Part shown: positions 7,874 to 14,932 of the stretch, piece by piece | Numbering within the stretch: the stretch's first letter is position 1 | Layout of the letters: every line of letters begins with the position of its first letter | Translations under genes and position numbers: made by a program | Notes under the pieces: generated by a model | Seen by the model: the letters and a program-made list of their open reading frames with translations, nothing else | What the model was told of the DNA's origin: nothing | The model's database searches: none | From: Ilyomonas sp964658445 | GTDB taxonomy: Bacteria; Bacteroidota; Bacteroidia; Chitinophagales; Chitinophagaceae | Length of the DNA: 16,821 nt | Direction: 5' to 3' | Assembly (NCBI GenBank): GCA_964658445.1 | Contig: CAZZZH010000082.1 | Span: 1-16,821 of the forward strand

Positions 7874-7883
7874 CTAAACAGCT

Positions 7884-8495
7884 ATGAAAATATTTTGCGT
7901 TGGGAGAAACTATGTAGATCATGCAAAAGAACTGAACAATGAAGTACCTGAGAACCCCGTGATTTTTTTAAAGCCAAAGTCGGCATTACTCCCCGCACCA
8001 TCACAGTTTTTATACCCCGAATTTACTAATGAGCTGCATTACGAAGCTGAGCTGGTATTTCGTATCTGCAAAAACGGACGTTATATATCTAAAAGCAGCG
8101 CGATGAACTATGTAGATGCAATAACTGTAGGCATTGATTTCACCGCGAGAGACTTACAGACGGAACTAAAACAAAAACGTCTACCTTGGGAGATAGCTAA
8201 AGCTTGGGATAATTCTGCATTGGTCGGTAACTGGCAGATATTAGACCCTAGTGAGTTGAAAGAAGGTATATCATTCTCTCTAAAAAAAGATGACGAGTAT
8301 GTACAACAAGGCAATTCAAATGACATGATTTTTTCTGTCGCTAAAGTTATCAACTATATATCACAGTTCTTTTCTTTGAATATTGGAGACTTATTGTTTA
8401 CTGGAACGCCCGCCGGTGTTGGAGAATGTATGGTTGGCGATATATTAACTGGTTATTTTAAAGAGGAGACTGTTTTTCAAACGCATATCAAATAA
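7884..8495 (+). CDS. Fumarylacetoacetate hydrolase family protein (FAHD1/YcgM-like)
   Basis: This is a small FAH-fold enzyme of 203 residues. Known relatives of this short type act as acylpyruvate hydrolases or oxaloacetate decarboxylases; the exact substrate here is inferred only. The Mg2+ triad is visible as E54 and E56 in HYEAEL plus D85 in GIDFTARD. The family landmarks CVGRNYVDHAKE (5-16), PVIFLKPKSALL (25-36), TARDLQ..LPW..AK (87-106), MIFSVAKVINYIS and LLFTGTPAGVG are all present, with an order very like human FAHD1. It is the last gene of the prs-side operon and ends 7 bases before the bidirectional terminator at 8503-8546. Confidence 0.92.
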   Translation: MKIFCVGRNYVDHAKELNNEVPENPVIFLKPKSALLPAPSQFLYPEFTNELHYEAELVFRICKNGRYISKSSAMNYVDAITVGIDFTARDLQTELKQKRLPWEIAKAWDNSALVGNWQILDPSELKEGISFSLKKDDEYVQQGNSNDMIFSVAKVINYISQFFSLNIGDLLFTGTPAGVGECMVGDILTGYFKEETVFQTHIK

Positions 8496-8502
8496 GCCTA
8501 GT

Positions 8503-8546
8503 GCTACATTAAAAAAAGACGCCGAGGCGTCTTTTTTTAATGTAGC
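8503..8546. terminator. Bidirectional terminator between the FAH gene and tRNA-Met
   Basis: A perfect 21-bp inverted repeat (8503-8523 with 8526-8546) has a GACGCC/GGCGTC core, a 2-base centre (GA), and seven-base A and T runs inside the arms. On the plus strand it ends the FAH gene; on the minus strand it ends the tRNA. The right arm includes the last four bases of the tRNA gene (8543-8546), so the left arm carries an inverted copy of the tRNA 3' end. Confidence 0.9.
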
Positions 8547-8616
8547 GAGAAAGGGAGTTGAACCCTTGACCTTTGGGTTATGAATCCAACGCTCTAACCG
8601 CCTGAGCTACCTCGCC
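8543..8616 (-). tRNA. tRNA-Met (CAT), elongator type
   Basis: On the minus strand a 74-base cloverleaf can be drawn: acceptor GGCGAGG with TCTCGCT (two G-U pairs at the ends), TA, D-arm GCTC/GAGC, anticodon loop TTCATAA with anticodon CAT, T-arm AAGGG/CCCTT with loop TTCAACT, discriminator A. The 3' CCA is not encoded. The anticodon stem has an A-C mismatch next to the loop. The G1-U72 end pair and the lack of three G-C pairs under the loop argue against initiator tRNA. A tRNA-Ile with modified CAT is possible but less likely. Confidence 0.93.
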
Positions 8617-8626
8617 AAATGGGGTG

Positions 8627-8658
8627 CAAATATAATAAGCATTACCTAACCGGCGAAA
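8627..8658 (-). promoter_or_regulatory. Promoter of the tRNA-Met gene
   Basis: On the minus strand TATATTTG (8627-8634) is an exact TAnnTTTG -7 box ten bases upstream of the mature tRNA 5' end. TTTC (8655-8658) lies 20 bases further up at the -33 position, one mismatch from TTTG. Confidence 0.6.
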
Positions 8659-8680
8659 CATAGTAACAAGCATTTTAAAA

Positions 8681-8706
8681 GAAAAACCCATTGTAGAAAC
8701 AACGGG
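8681..8706 (-). terminator. Intrinsic terminator of the aminotransferase gene
   Basis: On the minus strand, CCCGTTGT (8699-8706) pairs with ACAATGGG (8687-8694) around a TTCT loop, with one G-T pair, and is followed by TTTTT (8682-8686). On the plus strand the same repeat has an A-C mismatch and no T-run, so it is oriented for minus-strand transcripts. It lies 131 bases after the aminotransferase stop and isolates that gene from the tRNA. The rest of the 220-base gap (8617-8836) is AT-rich and shows nothing else besides the tRNA promoter. Confidence 0.7.
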
Positions 8707-8836
8707 CGTCTTCGATTGCTTGCCATATGAAAAAGTTAGAAAATTATCCGAATAAGTTTAATTTAAAAGTTTGTTTGCTAATTCAAGACAAATATAAAAC
8801 CAAAATCAATAAGAAATAATATAAACAATAAAAATA

Positions 8837-10030
8837 TTAATCTTTATAAATTCTTAGAGCCTCCTCTAAACACTTAATCGCTTTAACAATCGATTCATTC
8901 TGAATGACATAAGCTAATCTAACTTCACTCTTTCCAAAATTTTCACTACCATAAAAACCAGATGCTGGCGCCAACATTATAGTTTGATTCTGATATGAAA
9001 AATTTTCTAATAACCATTGGCAAAAATAATCTGCGTCGTTTATTGGCAATTTCGCTATGGCATAAAATGCTCCTCCTGGATTGGGGCAAAAAACTCCTGG
9101 TATATTGTTAAGCATTCCCACCAGTGTGTCTCGACGATTTTTGTATTCTTCTTTGGTTTTTTCAAAATAATCTGTTGGTAAATCTACCGCCGCCTCACCC
9201 ATAATTTGCGCCATTGAAGGGGGGCTTAATCTTGCCTGCGCAAACTTTAGAGCCACCTCGGTGAGCCTTGCATTGCGTGTTACAAAAGCGCCTATTCTTC
9301 CACCACAAGCGCTGTAACGTTTACTGATTGTGTCAACGACAATCACATTTTCATCTACATCTTCTAATTGCAGCGCGCTGAAATGTTCGCCATCATAGCA
9401 GAATTCGCGGTAGGCTTCATCGGAAATAATATATAGAGAATGGCGCTTTGCAATATCTTTTAGCCTCTCTAACTCTTCTTTACTATATAAATAACCGGTT
9501 GGATTATTGGGATTGCAGATTAAAATAGCCTTTGTATGTTCGGTAATTTTTTTTTCAAAATCTTCAATCGGCGGCAATGCAAAACCACTTTCGATATAGG
9601 AAGTTACCGGCACAATCTTTACACCAGCCTCTACAGCAAAGCCATTATAGTTTGCATAGAAAGGTTCGGGGATGATGATTTCATCACCGGCATCCATGCA
9701 GCACATAAATGCAAAAAGGATAGCCTCTGAACCTCCGGTTGTCACCAGTATATCTCCAATATTTACTGATATATTGTTCCGGCTATAATATTCTACCAGC
9801 TTGCGGCGGTAACTTTCGTTACCCGCGCTATGGCTATATTCCAAAACTTTAAAATCTGAGTGACGAACCGCATCTAGTATAGGTTTAGGTGTCTCAATGT
9901 CGGGCTGACCAATGTTTAAATGGTAAACATGAATACCCTTTTTTTTTGCAGCTTCGGCATAGGGAACCAGCTTACGTATGGGCGATGGCGGCATAACTTG
10001 AGCTCGATGGCTGATAGCAAGTTCGTTCAT
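8837..10030 (-). CDS. PLP-dependent aminotransferase, class I (aspartate aminotransferase-like)
   Basis: This is a fold-type I aminotransferase of 397 residues, cytoplasmic, most similar in pattern to AspC/AspB-like enzymes of the 'pyridoxal phosphate-dependent aminotransferase' group. The amino-acid specificity cannot be fixed from sequence. Visible landmarks are LNIGQPDIETP (38-48), YSHSAGNESYR (65-75), the phosphate-binding TTGGSEA (97-103), NPNNPTGY (173-180), SDEAYREF (203-210), the Schiff-base lysine K237 in SKRYSACGGRIG, and R371 in SEVRLAY, the usual carboxylate-binding arginine. It is divergent from ruvX with 83 bases between the start codons. The ATG at 10030 is only four bases from a TAGGTTTG box, so the message may be leaderless. 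Confidence 0.93.
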   Translation of the reverse strand: MNELAISHRAQVMPPSPIRKLVPYAEAAKKKGIHVYHLNIGQPDIETPKPILDAVRHSDFKVLEYSHSAGNESYRRKLVEYYSRNNISVNIGDILVTTGGSEAILFAFMCCMDAGDEIIIPEPFYANYNGFAVEAGVKIVPVTSYIESGFALPPIEDFEKKITEHTKAILICNPNNPTGYLYSKEELERLKDIAKRHSLYIISDEAYREFCYDGEHFSALQLEDVDENVIVVDTISKRYSACGGRIGAFVTRNARLTEVALKFAQARLSPPSMAQIMGEAAVDLPTDYFEKTKEEYKNRRDTLVGMLNNIPGVFCPNPGGAFYAIAKLPINDADYFCQWLLENFSYQNQTIMLAPASGFYGSENFGKSEVRLAYVIQNESIVKAIKCLEEALRIYKD

Positions 10031-10034
10031 GCTG

Positions 10035-10042
10035 CAAACCTA
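10035..10042 (-). promoter_or_regulatory. -7 box of the aminotransferase gene
   Basis: On the minus strand TAGGTTTG matches the TAnnTTTG consensus exactly and is separated from the start codon by only CAGC. A -33 element 20 bases upstream is poor (GTTC). The position implies transcription starting at or within a few bases of the ATG. Confidence 0.6.
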
Positions 10043-10075
10043 CAAACGGCAACGCGATTGAAGAACGTTAATTTT

Positions 10076-10107
10076 TTTGTAACCTGCAGTAAAACACCGT
10101 AGGTTTG
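10076..10107 (+). promoter_or_regulatory. Promoter of ruvX
   Basis: TTTG (10076-10079), a 20-base spacer and TAGGTTTG (10100-10107) form a textbook Bacteroidota sigma-A promoter. The -7 box ends six bases before the ATG at 10114. This also rules out the in-frame TTG at 10105, which lies inside the -7 box. Confidence 0.75.
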
Positions 10108-10113
10108 ACCAGT

Positions 10114-10521
10114 ATGCGGATTCTTTGTATTGACTATGGCGCAAAAAGGACCGGCATTGCCGTAACAGATCCATTGAAGATAATTGCTTCAGCTTTAACC
10201 ACAGTAGAGACAAAAGATATATTTTCTTTCCTGAAAAATTATTTAAAAACCGAAGGCGTAGAACTGATATTGGTTGGTGCGCCTGTAAACCTGGATGACT
10301 CTGAAACCCATGCCACACCTTTGGTTCAGCAATTTATAAGCCGCTTAAAAAAAGAAATACCAGACGTACTTGTTAAGACAATCGACGAACGCTACACATC
10401 GAAAATGGCGGTGCGGGCTATGGTAGATATGGGTATGAAAAAAAAAGAGCGCCGTAAAAAAGAAAATATAGACAAGATTGCTGCTACCATTATGCTTCAA
10501 GAATATTTAAATTCAAACTGA
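10114..10521 (+). CDS. ruvX: YqgF/RuvX family nuclease (putative pre-16S rRNA nuclease)
   Basis: This is a small RNase H-fold protein of the YqgF family, 135 residues from the ATG at 10114. Family members are implicated in 16S rRNA 5'-end maturation and were earlier called Holliday junction resolvases. The N-terminal motif ILCIDYGAKRTGIAVTD contains the first catalytic aspartate (D6). ELILVGAPVNLDDSETH follows the second strand, DERYTSKMA carries the conserved Glu/Arg, and ENIDKIAATIMLQEYL holds the C-terminal aspartate. A longer form starting at TTG 10105 would add MTS but overlaps the promoter's -7 box. The gene appears monocistronic, with 154 bases before def. Confidence 0.94.
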   Translation: MRILCIDYGAKRTGIAVTDPLKIIASALTTVETKDIFSFLKNYLKTEGVELILVGAPVNLDDSETHATPLVQQFISRLKKEIPDVLVKTIDERYTSKMAVRAMVDMGMKKKERRKKENIDKIAATIMLQEYLNSN

Positions 10522-10647
10522 GGTTTTCTACCTATGAATAAAAATTAAGGATTGTATTACACAGGTGATATCTTTTATGGACTATCTGCTTTGTAAGTAG
10601 CACTTAAGTTTTAGTATTTACAAGGCTTATTCTTATTATGGAATAGT

Positions 10648-10655
10648 TACATTTG
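10648..10655 (+). promoter_or_regulatory. Candidate -7 box for def
   Basis: TACATTTG matches TAnnTTTG exactly and lies 20 bases before the def start codon. A clear -33 TTG at the usual spacing is missing, so this rests on the -7 motif and position alone. Confidence 0.5.
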
Positions 10656-10675
10656 CGGTTTGCAAAAAACAGAAA

Positions 10676-11254
10676 ATGATTTTACCGATTGTTGCTTACG
10701 GTGCACCCGTATTACGCAAAATAGCCATAGAAATAAGCCCGGCTTATCCGCAACTGGATAAACTGATTGCTGACATGTGGGAAACAATGAATGCCAGTAA
10801 TGGCGTGGGTTTGGCAGCTCCGCAAATCAATAAAGATATCCGCCTTTTCGTAGTGGACAGCACCACCATCTTTGAAAATCTTGATGAAGAAGACAAAGGA
10901 AAATATCCTGACGACCCAGGTATCAGAAAAGTGTTTATCAATGCGCGCATCAAAGAATTGAGCGGTAATGAATGGAGTTATAACGAAGGTTGTCTCAGCA
11001 TCCCTAAAATACGCGAAGATGTAGTGCGTCCTGAAAGCATAACATTGGAATATTGGGACGAACAATTCAAGCCACATACAGAAACTTTTATTGGCATTAC
11101 AAGCCGTGTGATTCAACACGAGTACGATCACATCGAAGGAAAGTTATTTATTGATTACATGAAGCCACTCCGTAGAAAATTATTGTTGGGAAAATTAAAC
11201 GACATTAGTAAAGGCAAGATCAAAACAGATTATAAAATGTCGTTTGCGAAATGA
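10676..11254 (+). CDS. def: Peptide deformylase
   Basis: Def removes the formyl group from the N-terminal methionine of nascent proteins, using a metal ion, usually Fe2+. All three family motifs are intact: GVGLAAPQ (43-50), EGCLSIP (104-110, with the metal-binding C106) and QHEYDHIEG (147-155, with H148, E149 and H152). The product of 192 residues begins MILPIVAYGAPVLR, the typical Bacteroidota N-terminus. It has a promoter-like TACATTTG upstream. Its TGA overlaps the ATG of the next gene in an ATGA, so the downstream exported protein is likely co-translated with it. Confidence 0.97.
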   Translation: MILPIVAYGAPVLRKIAIEISPAYPQLDKLIADMWETMNASNGVGLAAPQINKDIRLFVVDSTTIFENLDEEDKGKYPDDPGIRKVFINARIKELSGNEWSYNEGCLSIPKIREDVVRPESITLEYWDEQFKPHTETFIGITSRVIQHEYDHIEGKLFIDYMKPLRRKLLLGKLNDISKGKIKTDYKMSFAK

Positions 11255-12171
11255 GGTTGTATGCGGTAACTGTTTTTCTTTTTTTATCTTTTTTTTCATT
11301 TTCGCAGGACACAACTGTAGAGGTAGAAAACCAATATTATTCTTTACCCGAAGTATTTGTTCGTTCAGATAGCAACTATGCCGATATCCTTCGACGTATA
11401 CAAAAAGACACTACGTTTTATAAAGCTTTCCACACACTGCATACAGTCGGTTTTTCGGCTTATAACAATATTACCATGCTTAACAAAGATGGTAACATTG
11501 AAGCCTCGTACAACAGCAAAACAGTACAGCAGGTAAGTAATGGCTGTCGTACTATGACTGAAGAAAACAGAACTGCAACCGGTGATTTTTACGACAGCAA
11601 AGGCGAGTATAATTATATAACAGCGCAGATGTATGCATCTCTCTTTTTTACAAAAGGAAAAGTGTGTGGCGAAACAAATGTGGTAGGGAATATGGACTTT
11701 AATCCTGAAGAAAAAACAGGTATGGAAAAGCACAAGCAACAACTAAAAATGTTGTTTTTTAATCCCGGAAAAAAGATACCCGGAATACCTTTTATTGGCA
11801 ACAAATTGGACTTGTACGACGATCATGCACATCAGCTTTATACCTATCATCTTGACTATACATCTTACAAGGGTAATAACGTTTATGTTTTCTCCATCAA
11901 ACCCAAGCCCGATGCCGCTTCCAGCGATATTGTAATTGATGAAATGACAACTTGGTTCGATCCGAAAACAATGGAAGTACTGGCTCGCAATTACAAGCTT
12001 AGCTATAAGGCAGGAGTTTACGATTTCGATGTAAATATGGAGGTTGAGTTAGGCAAAGTAAACGGCATCTTGCTTCCGCTGACCCTTCGTTACAAAGGAA
12101 ACTTTCATGCTCTTTTTTACAGGCGCGAACAGGGCGTTTTTACGGCTACGCTTTTTGATTTTAAACCTTAG
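11251..12171 (+). CDS. Exported protein of unknown function, coupled to def
   Basis: I do not recognise a named family. The 306-residue product opens with a clear signal peptide (MRLYAVTVFLFLSFFSFSQ, cleavage likely around 17-19), with no lipobox cysteine. The mature part is rich in aromatic residues and alternating polar/hydrophobic stretches, suggesting mostly beta structure. The C-terminal part (about 190-306: YTYHLDYTSYKGNNVYVFSI, IVIDEMTTWFDPKTMEVLARNY, VNMEVELGKVNGILLPLTLRYKG) resembles the strand pattern of envelope proteins with a LolA-like or 'half-barrel' fold, but this is only a guess. It starts within the def stop codon (ATGA), so it is probably translated by reinitiation. It ends 74 bases before the convergent lipoprotein gene. 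Confidence 0.8.
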   Translation: MRLYAVTVFLFLSFFSFSQDTTVEVENQYYSLPEVFVRSDSNYADILRRIQKDTTFYKAFHTLHTVGFSAYNNITMLNKDGNIEASYNSKTVQQVSNGCRTMTEENRTATGDFYDSKGEYNYITAQMYASLFFTKGKVCGETNVVGNMDFNPEEKTGMEKHKQQLKMLFFNPGKKIPGIPFIGNKLDLYDDHAHQLYTYHLDYTSYKGNNVYVFSIKPKPDAASSDIVIDEMTTWFDPKTMEVLARNYKLSYKAGVYDFDVNMEVELGKVNGILLPLTLRYKGNFHALFYRREQGVFTATLFDFKP

Positions 12172-12245
12172 TCCGAGTCGGCTTTATGCCAATAAATTTA
12201 TTACTTGCGTTTTATTACAAGCATACAACAATTTAGAATGAATAC

Positions 12246-13283
12246 TTATTGGTATTGTATGTAAATCGGGCTTGGGTACAATGCCAGCACTTCATCAGGC
12301 GTCATCATTTTCGATGTGCCTGCTTTTACATCATTTTTGTAAAACAGCTTAAAGCCTGCAAATTCAACCGGTTCACTGGTTACGGCTGTATGATAACTTG
12401 TTCTTTTCTTAGCAGGAAAGCCCCAGCCATCCATATTCACTACCAGTTGAACTGTATTTCGAAGCTTAATATTTTTATAGTTGGTCAGCATGCCTTTGGT
12501 AAAGCGATGCACGACTAAAATTTTCGGTGTCAATGAATATTTATTGACCATCGAGTCAAGAAAACCAGAAGCATAGTTTATATCGGTTGCGTCCATAGTT
12601 CCAATAGCAGAGGAAGGCACCTGACCACCCTTCATAGAAAACTCCGGATCTATTCCTAGATGAACGTTAGGTAACTTAAGATAAGGTTCCAAAGCTGGCA
12701 GTTCCTGCTGCAGTGTGCTATGCCCAACCTGTACATCAAGAAATACAATAGCATCAATTTTTTTCGCCAGTTCTAATGCGTGATCTATCTGTGAAAAAGG
12801 CATCCGGATTCGATACTTGTTTCCTTTTCCCGGGCTGTGTTGCGCCGTTACTGCTATGTAGTGGATAGCCGGTTGTATAGGTATGGTAGAATCTGCCGCT
12901 TTCCATTTTTCAACCTCTCCTTTTAGTTTTTGCAGCATTTCATCTTCAGGTAAAGCACCCAGAATGCCCATGCCTTTTGAGTAGAAATTTCCATAGTATG
13001 CTACAACCCGTCGAAACGGCAAAACCGCGCCTGGCAAGGGATACGCGGCTTTCACCGGCCAGGCACTGGTTGCATGGTTACCTACCAAGTGATACTGCAA
13101 CGAATCGTATAAAGTGCTGTCTAAAACAGCAATTGGTTTTTCAGTAACAACCATTGAATCTTTAACCGGCAGCTTCGATGAATCAGCAGTTGCTGTTTGT
13201 TTTACATTGGCTTCCGATGACATACAGGACAACAAAAAAAATACTGAAGAAACACTGATGATACCGGTTTTAAATAAGATCAT
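12246..13283 (-). CDS. Lipoprotein of unknown function, possible TIM-barrel fold
   Basis: From the ATG at 13283 the 345-residue product starts with a lipoprotein signal peptide: MILFKTG, a hydrophobic core, and lipobox LLSC with C20 followed by Met-Ser-Ser. An ATG at 13337 in the same frame would add 18 mostly polar, charged residues in front and bury the signal, so the shorter start is preferred. After a Ser/Thr/Lys-rich linker (about 21-60) comes a globular domain with RRVVAYYGNFYSKGMGILG, AIHYIAVTAQHSPGKGNKYRIRM, KIDAIVFLDVQVGHSTL, NVHLGIDPEFSMKG and a C-terminal PKILVVHRF. The repeated hydrophobic strands ending in charged residues suggest a TIM barrel like those of sugar-acting enzymes, with the acidic pair in LGIDPEF as possible catalytic residues. 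No function is claimed. The gene is alone, on the minus strand. Confidence 0.82.
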   Translation of the reverse strand: MILFKTGIISVSSVFFLLSCMSSEANVKQTATADSSKLPVKDSMVVTEKPIAVLDSTLYDSLQYHLVGNHATSAWPVKAAYPLPGAVLPFRRVVAYYGNFYSKGMGILGALPEDEMLQKLKGEVEKWKAADSTIPIQPAIHYIAVTAQHSPGKGNKYRIRMPFSQIDHALELAKKIDAIVFLDVQVGHSTLQQELPALEPYLKLPNVHLGIDPEFSMKGGQVPSSAIGTMDATDINYASGFLDSMVNKYSLTPKILVVHRFTKGMLTNYKNIKLRNTVQLVVNMDGWGFPAKKRTSYHTAVTSEPVEFAGFKLFYKNDVKAGTSKMMTPDEVLALYPSPIYIQYQ

Positions 13284-13465
13284 AAACAATTCTGATTTAC
13301 GTTTTGAATAACCATTCTTGACAAAAAAAATGCCCAAGAATTATTGAATTTATTGATGCCCTTACTTTAGAAGTGAACTTCTCTATACTTTTTTATCTCG
13401 CTTATAAGTAATTCTTTCAGTGCCATAGGTATAGCTTTTATCTTAAACAGCCATTAGCAAATAAT

Positions 13466-13509
13466 GTAGCATTGGTAAATTAATCTAATTTTAAACTGAC
13501 GAATGCTAC
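13466..13509. repeat. Inverted repeat upstream of the polysaccharide locus
   Basis: GTAGCATT (13466-13473) and AATGCTAC (13502-13509) are perfect 8-bp arms separated by 28 bases, 32 bases before the dehydrogenase start codon. A 14-base palindrome, AGAAGTGAACTTCT, lies further up at 13369-13382. Either could be an operator, but arms of this length can arise by chance in a gap of this size. No clear -7/-33 pair was identified in the 257 bases between the lipoprotein and dehydrogenase genes. Confidence 0.35.
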
Positions 13510-13540
13510 GATTGCTATTACTTTACAACCCGTTAAGAAT

Positions 13541-14824
13541 ATGGCAGTAAGTAAAATTGCGGTAATAGGCCTTGGCTATGTAGGATTGCCTTTGGCAGCC
13601 GAGTTTGCAAAGCAATATTCTGTGGTAGGCTATGATATAAACAAGTTGCGTGTTGAAGAATTGCGCGTAGCAAAAGACAGCACGCTCGAGTTGGAAGAAA
13701 AGTCGCTTTCTCAAGTTTTAAAAACCAGCAATAGCGATACTAAAGGCTTATACATCACGGATGAAGTATCGGCTTTGCAAGAAGTCAATGTTTATATTAT
13801 TACCGTTCCTACACCAGTAGACCGCTATCAGCGGCCCAACCTTTCTTCCATAAAACAAGCGAGCAAAACAGTGAGCTTTTTTTTAAAGAAAGATGATATT
13901 GTTGTGTACGAATCTACAGTGTATCCCGGGGTTACCGAAGATGTTTGTGTTCCACTGTTGGCGCAGGGTTCAGGGTTAATTTATAATCAGGATTTTTTTG
14001 TCGCCTACTCGCCGGAACGTATCAATCCAGGTGATAAAGAGCATACCCTCAGGAAGATAAAAAAAGTTGTATCAGGCTCAACACCGGCGTGTACTGAAAC
14101 CATACGAAACTTGTACAGCAGTATCATTGATGCCGGTATTTTTATCGCTTCTTCTATAAAGGTAGCAGAGGCAGCCAAAGTAATAGAGAATGCGCAGCGC
14201 GACATCAATATTGCTTTCATGAATGAGCTTTCTAAAATATTCGGTTTGCTTAATTTAGATACAACCGAAGTGTTGGAAGCAGCGACAACCAAATGGAATT
14301 TTTTGCCATTTAAACCCGGTCTTGTAGGTGGGCATTGCATTGGCGTTGATCCCTACTATCTGGCGCAGAAAGCAATAGAGGTAGGCTATCACCCGGAAAT
14401 AATTTTAGCGGGCAGAAGAATTAACGATGGCATGGGCACCTATATAGCCGGCGAAGTAGTGAAAATGATGGTGAAGAAACAAATTGCTTTGGCAGGTAGC
14501 AAGGCATTGTTGTTAGGCATTACTTTTAAAGAAAATTGCTCAGACGTCCGCAATACAAAAGTAATCGACATTATTACTGAATTGCAGACCTATCATATCC
14601 AGGTTGAGGTTTATGACCCTTGGGTAAAACCGCAGACGGTAATGGAACAATATGGAATTGAAGCTCTTGACAGAATGCCGGAGCAACAATATGAAGCCGT
14701 GATTGTAGCGGTTGCGCACCGGCAATTCACTTACGATATTGTAAAAAAAGTTTGCTGTGACAACTGTGTTTTATTCGATGTAAAATCAATATTTAATAAA
14801 TCTGAAAGTGATGGAAGATTGTAA
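13541..14824 (+). CDS. Nucleotide-sugar dehydrogenase, TviB/WbpO type (UDP-HexNAc 6-dehydrogenase)
   Basis: NAD-dependent enzyme that oxidises the C6 hydroxyl of a UDP-sugar to a carboxylate in two steps, supplying a uronic-acid precursor for surface polysaccharide. The 427-residue product has a Rossmann nucleotide-binding motif GLGYVG (10-15), YDIN (31-34), TVPTPVD (88-94), YESTVYPG with E124, SPERINPG (157-164), the lysine-containing IKVAEAAKVIENAQRD (206-221) and the catalytic cysteine C266 in GGHCIGVDPYYLAQKA. This last motif and the overall length fit the UDP-GlcNAc/GalNAc dehydrogenases WbpO and TviB better than UDP-glucose dehydrogenase, but substrate choice is inferred. It is the first gene of the sugar locus on this side, 108 bases before the C-methyltransferase. 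Confidence 0.92.
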   Translation: MAVSKIAVIGLGYVGLPLAAEFAKQYSVVGYDINKLRVEELRVAKDSTLELEEKSLSQVLKTSNSDTKGLYITDEVSALQEVNVYIITVPTPVDRYQRPNLSSIKQASKTVSFFLKKDDIVVYESTVYPGVTEDVCVPLLAQGSGLIYNQDFFVAYSPERINPGDKEHTLRKIKKVVSGSTPACTETIRNLYSSIIDAGIFIASSIKVAEAAKVIENAQRDINIAFMNELSKIFGLLNLDTTEVLEAATTKWNFLPFKPGLVGGHCIGVDPYYLAQKAIEVGYHPEIILAGRRINDGMGTYIAGEVVKMMVKKQIALAGSKALLLGITFKENCSDVRNTKVIDIITELQTYHIQVEVYDPWVKPQTVMEQYGIEALDRMPEQQYEAVIVAVAHRQFTYDIVKKVCCDNCVLFDVKSIFNKSESDGRL

Positions 14825-14932
14825 CGACATAGCTTCCTGACAAAAAATAAAGAAAGTGCTGAAACGCAATCCAGTTGTGGCTTTACATAAAAAGTAGCTC
14901 ATTTAAAACATAAACCATCATCAACTTTTATT

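Noticed and set aside
10105..10113. TTG start codon for ruvX
   Set aside because: The TTG lies inside the TAGGTTTG -7 box and would not be transcribed from that promoter; ATG 10114 fits the family N-terminus.
10522..10675. Possible small gene or riboswitch between ruvX and def
   Set aside because: No open frame of useful length and no structured element beyond short TTGTAA/TTACAA arms; only the TACATTTG box stands out.
13284..13337. Longer start for the lipoprotein
   Set aside because: Eighteen mostly polar and charged residues would precede the lipoprotein signal peptide; the internal ATG at 13283 gives a normal signal with the lipobox at C20.
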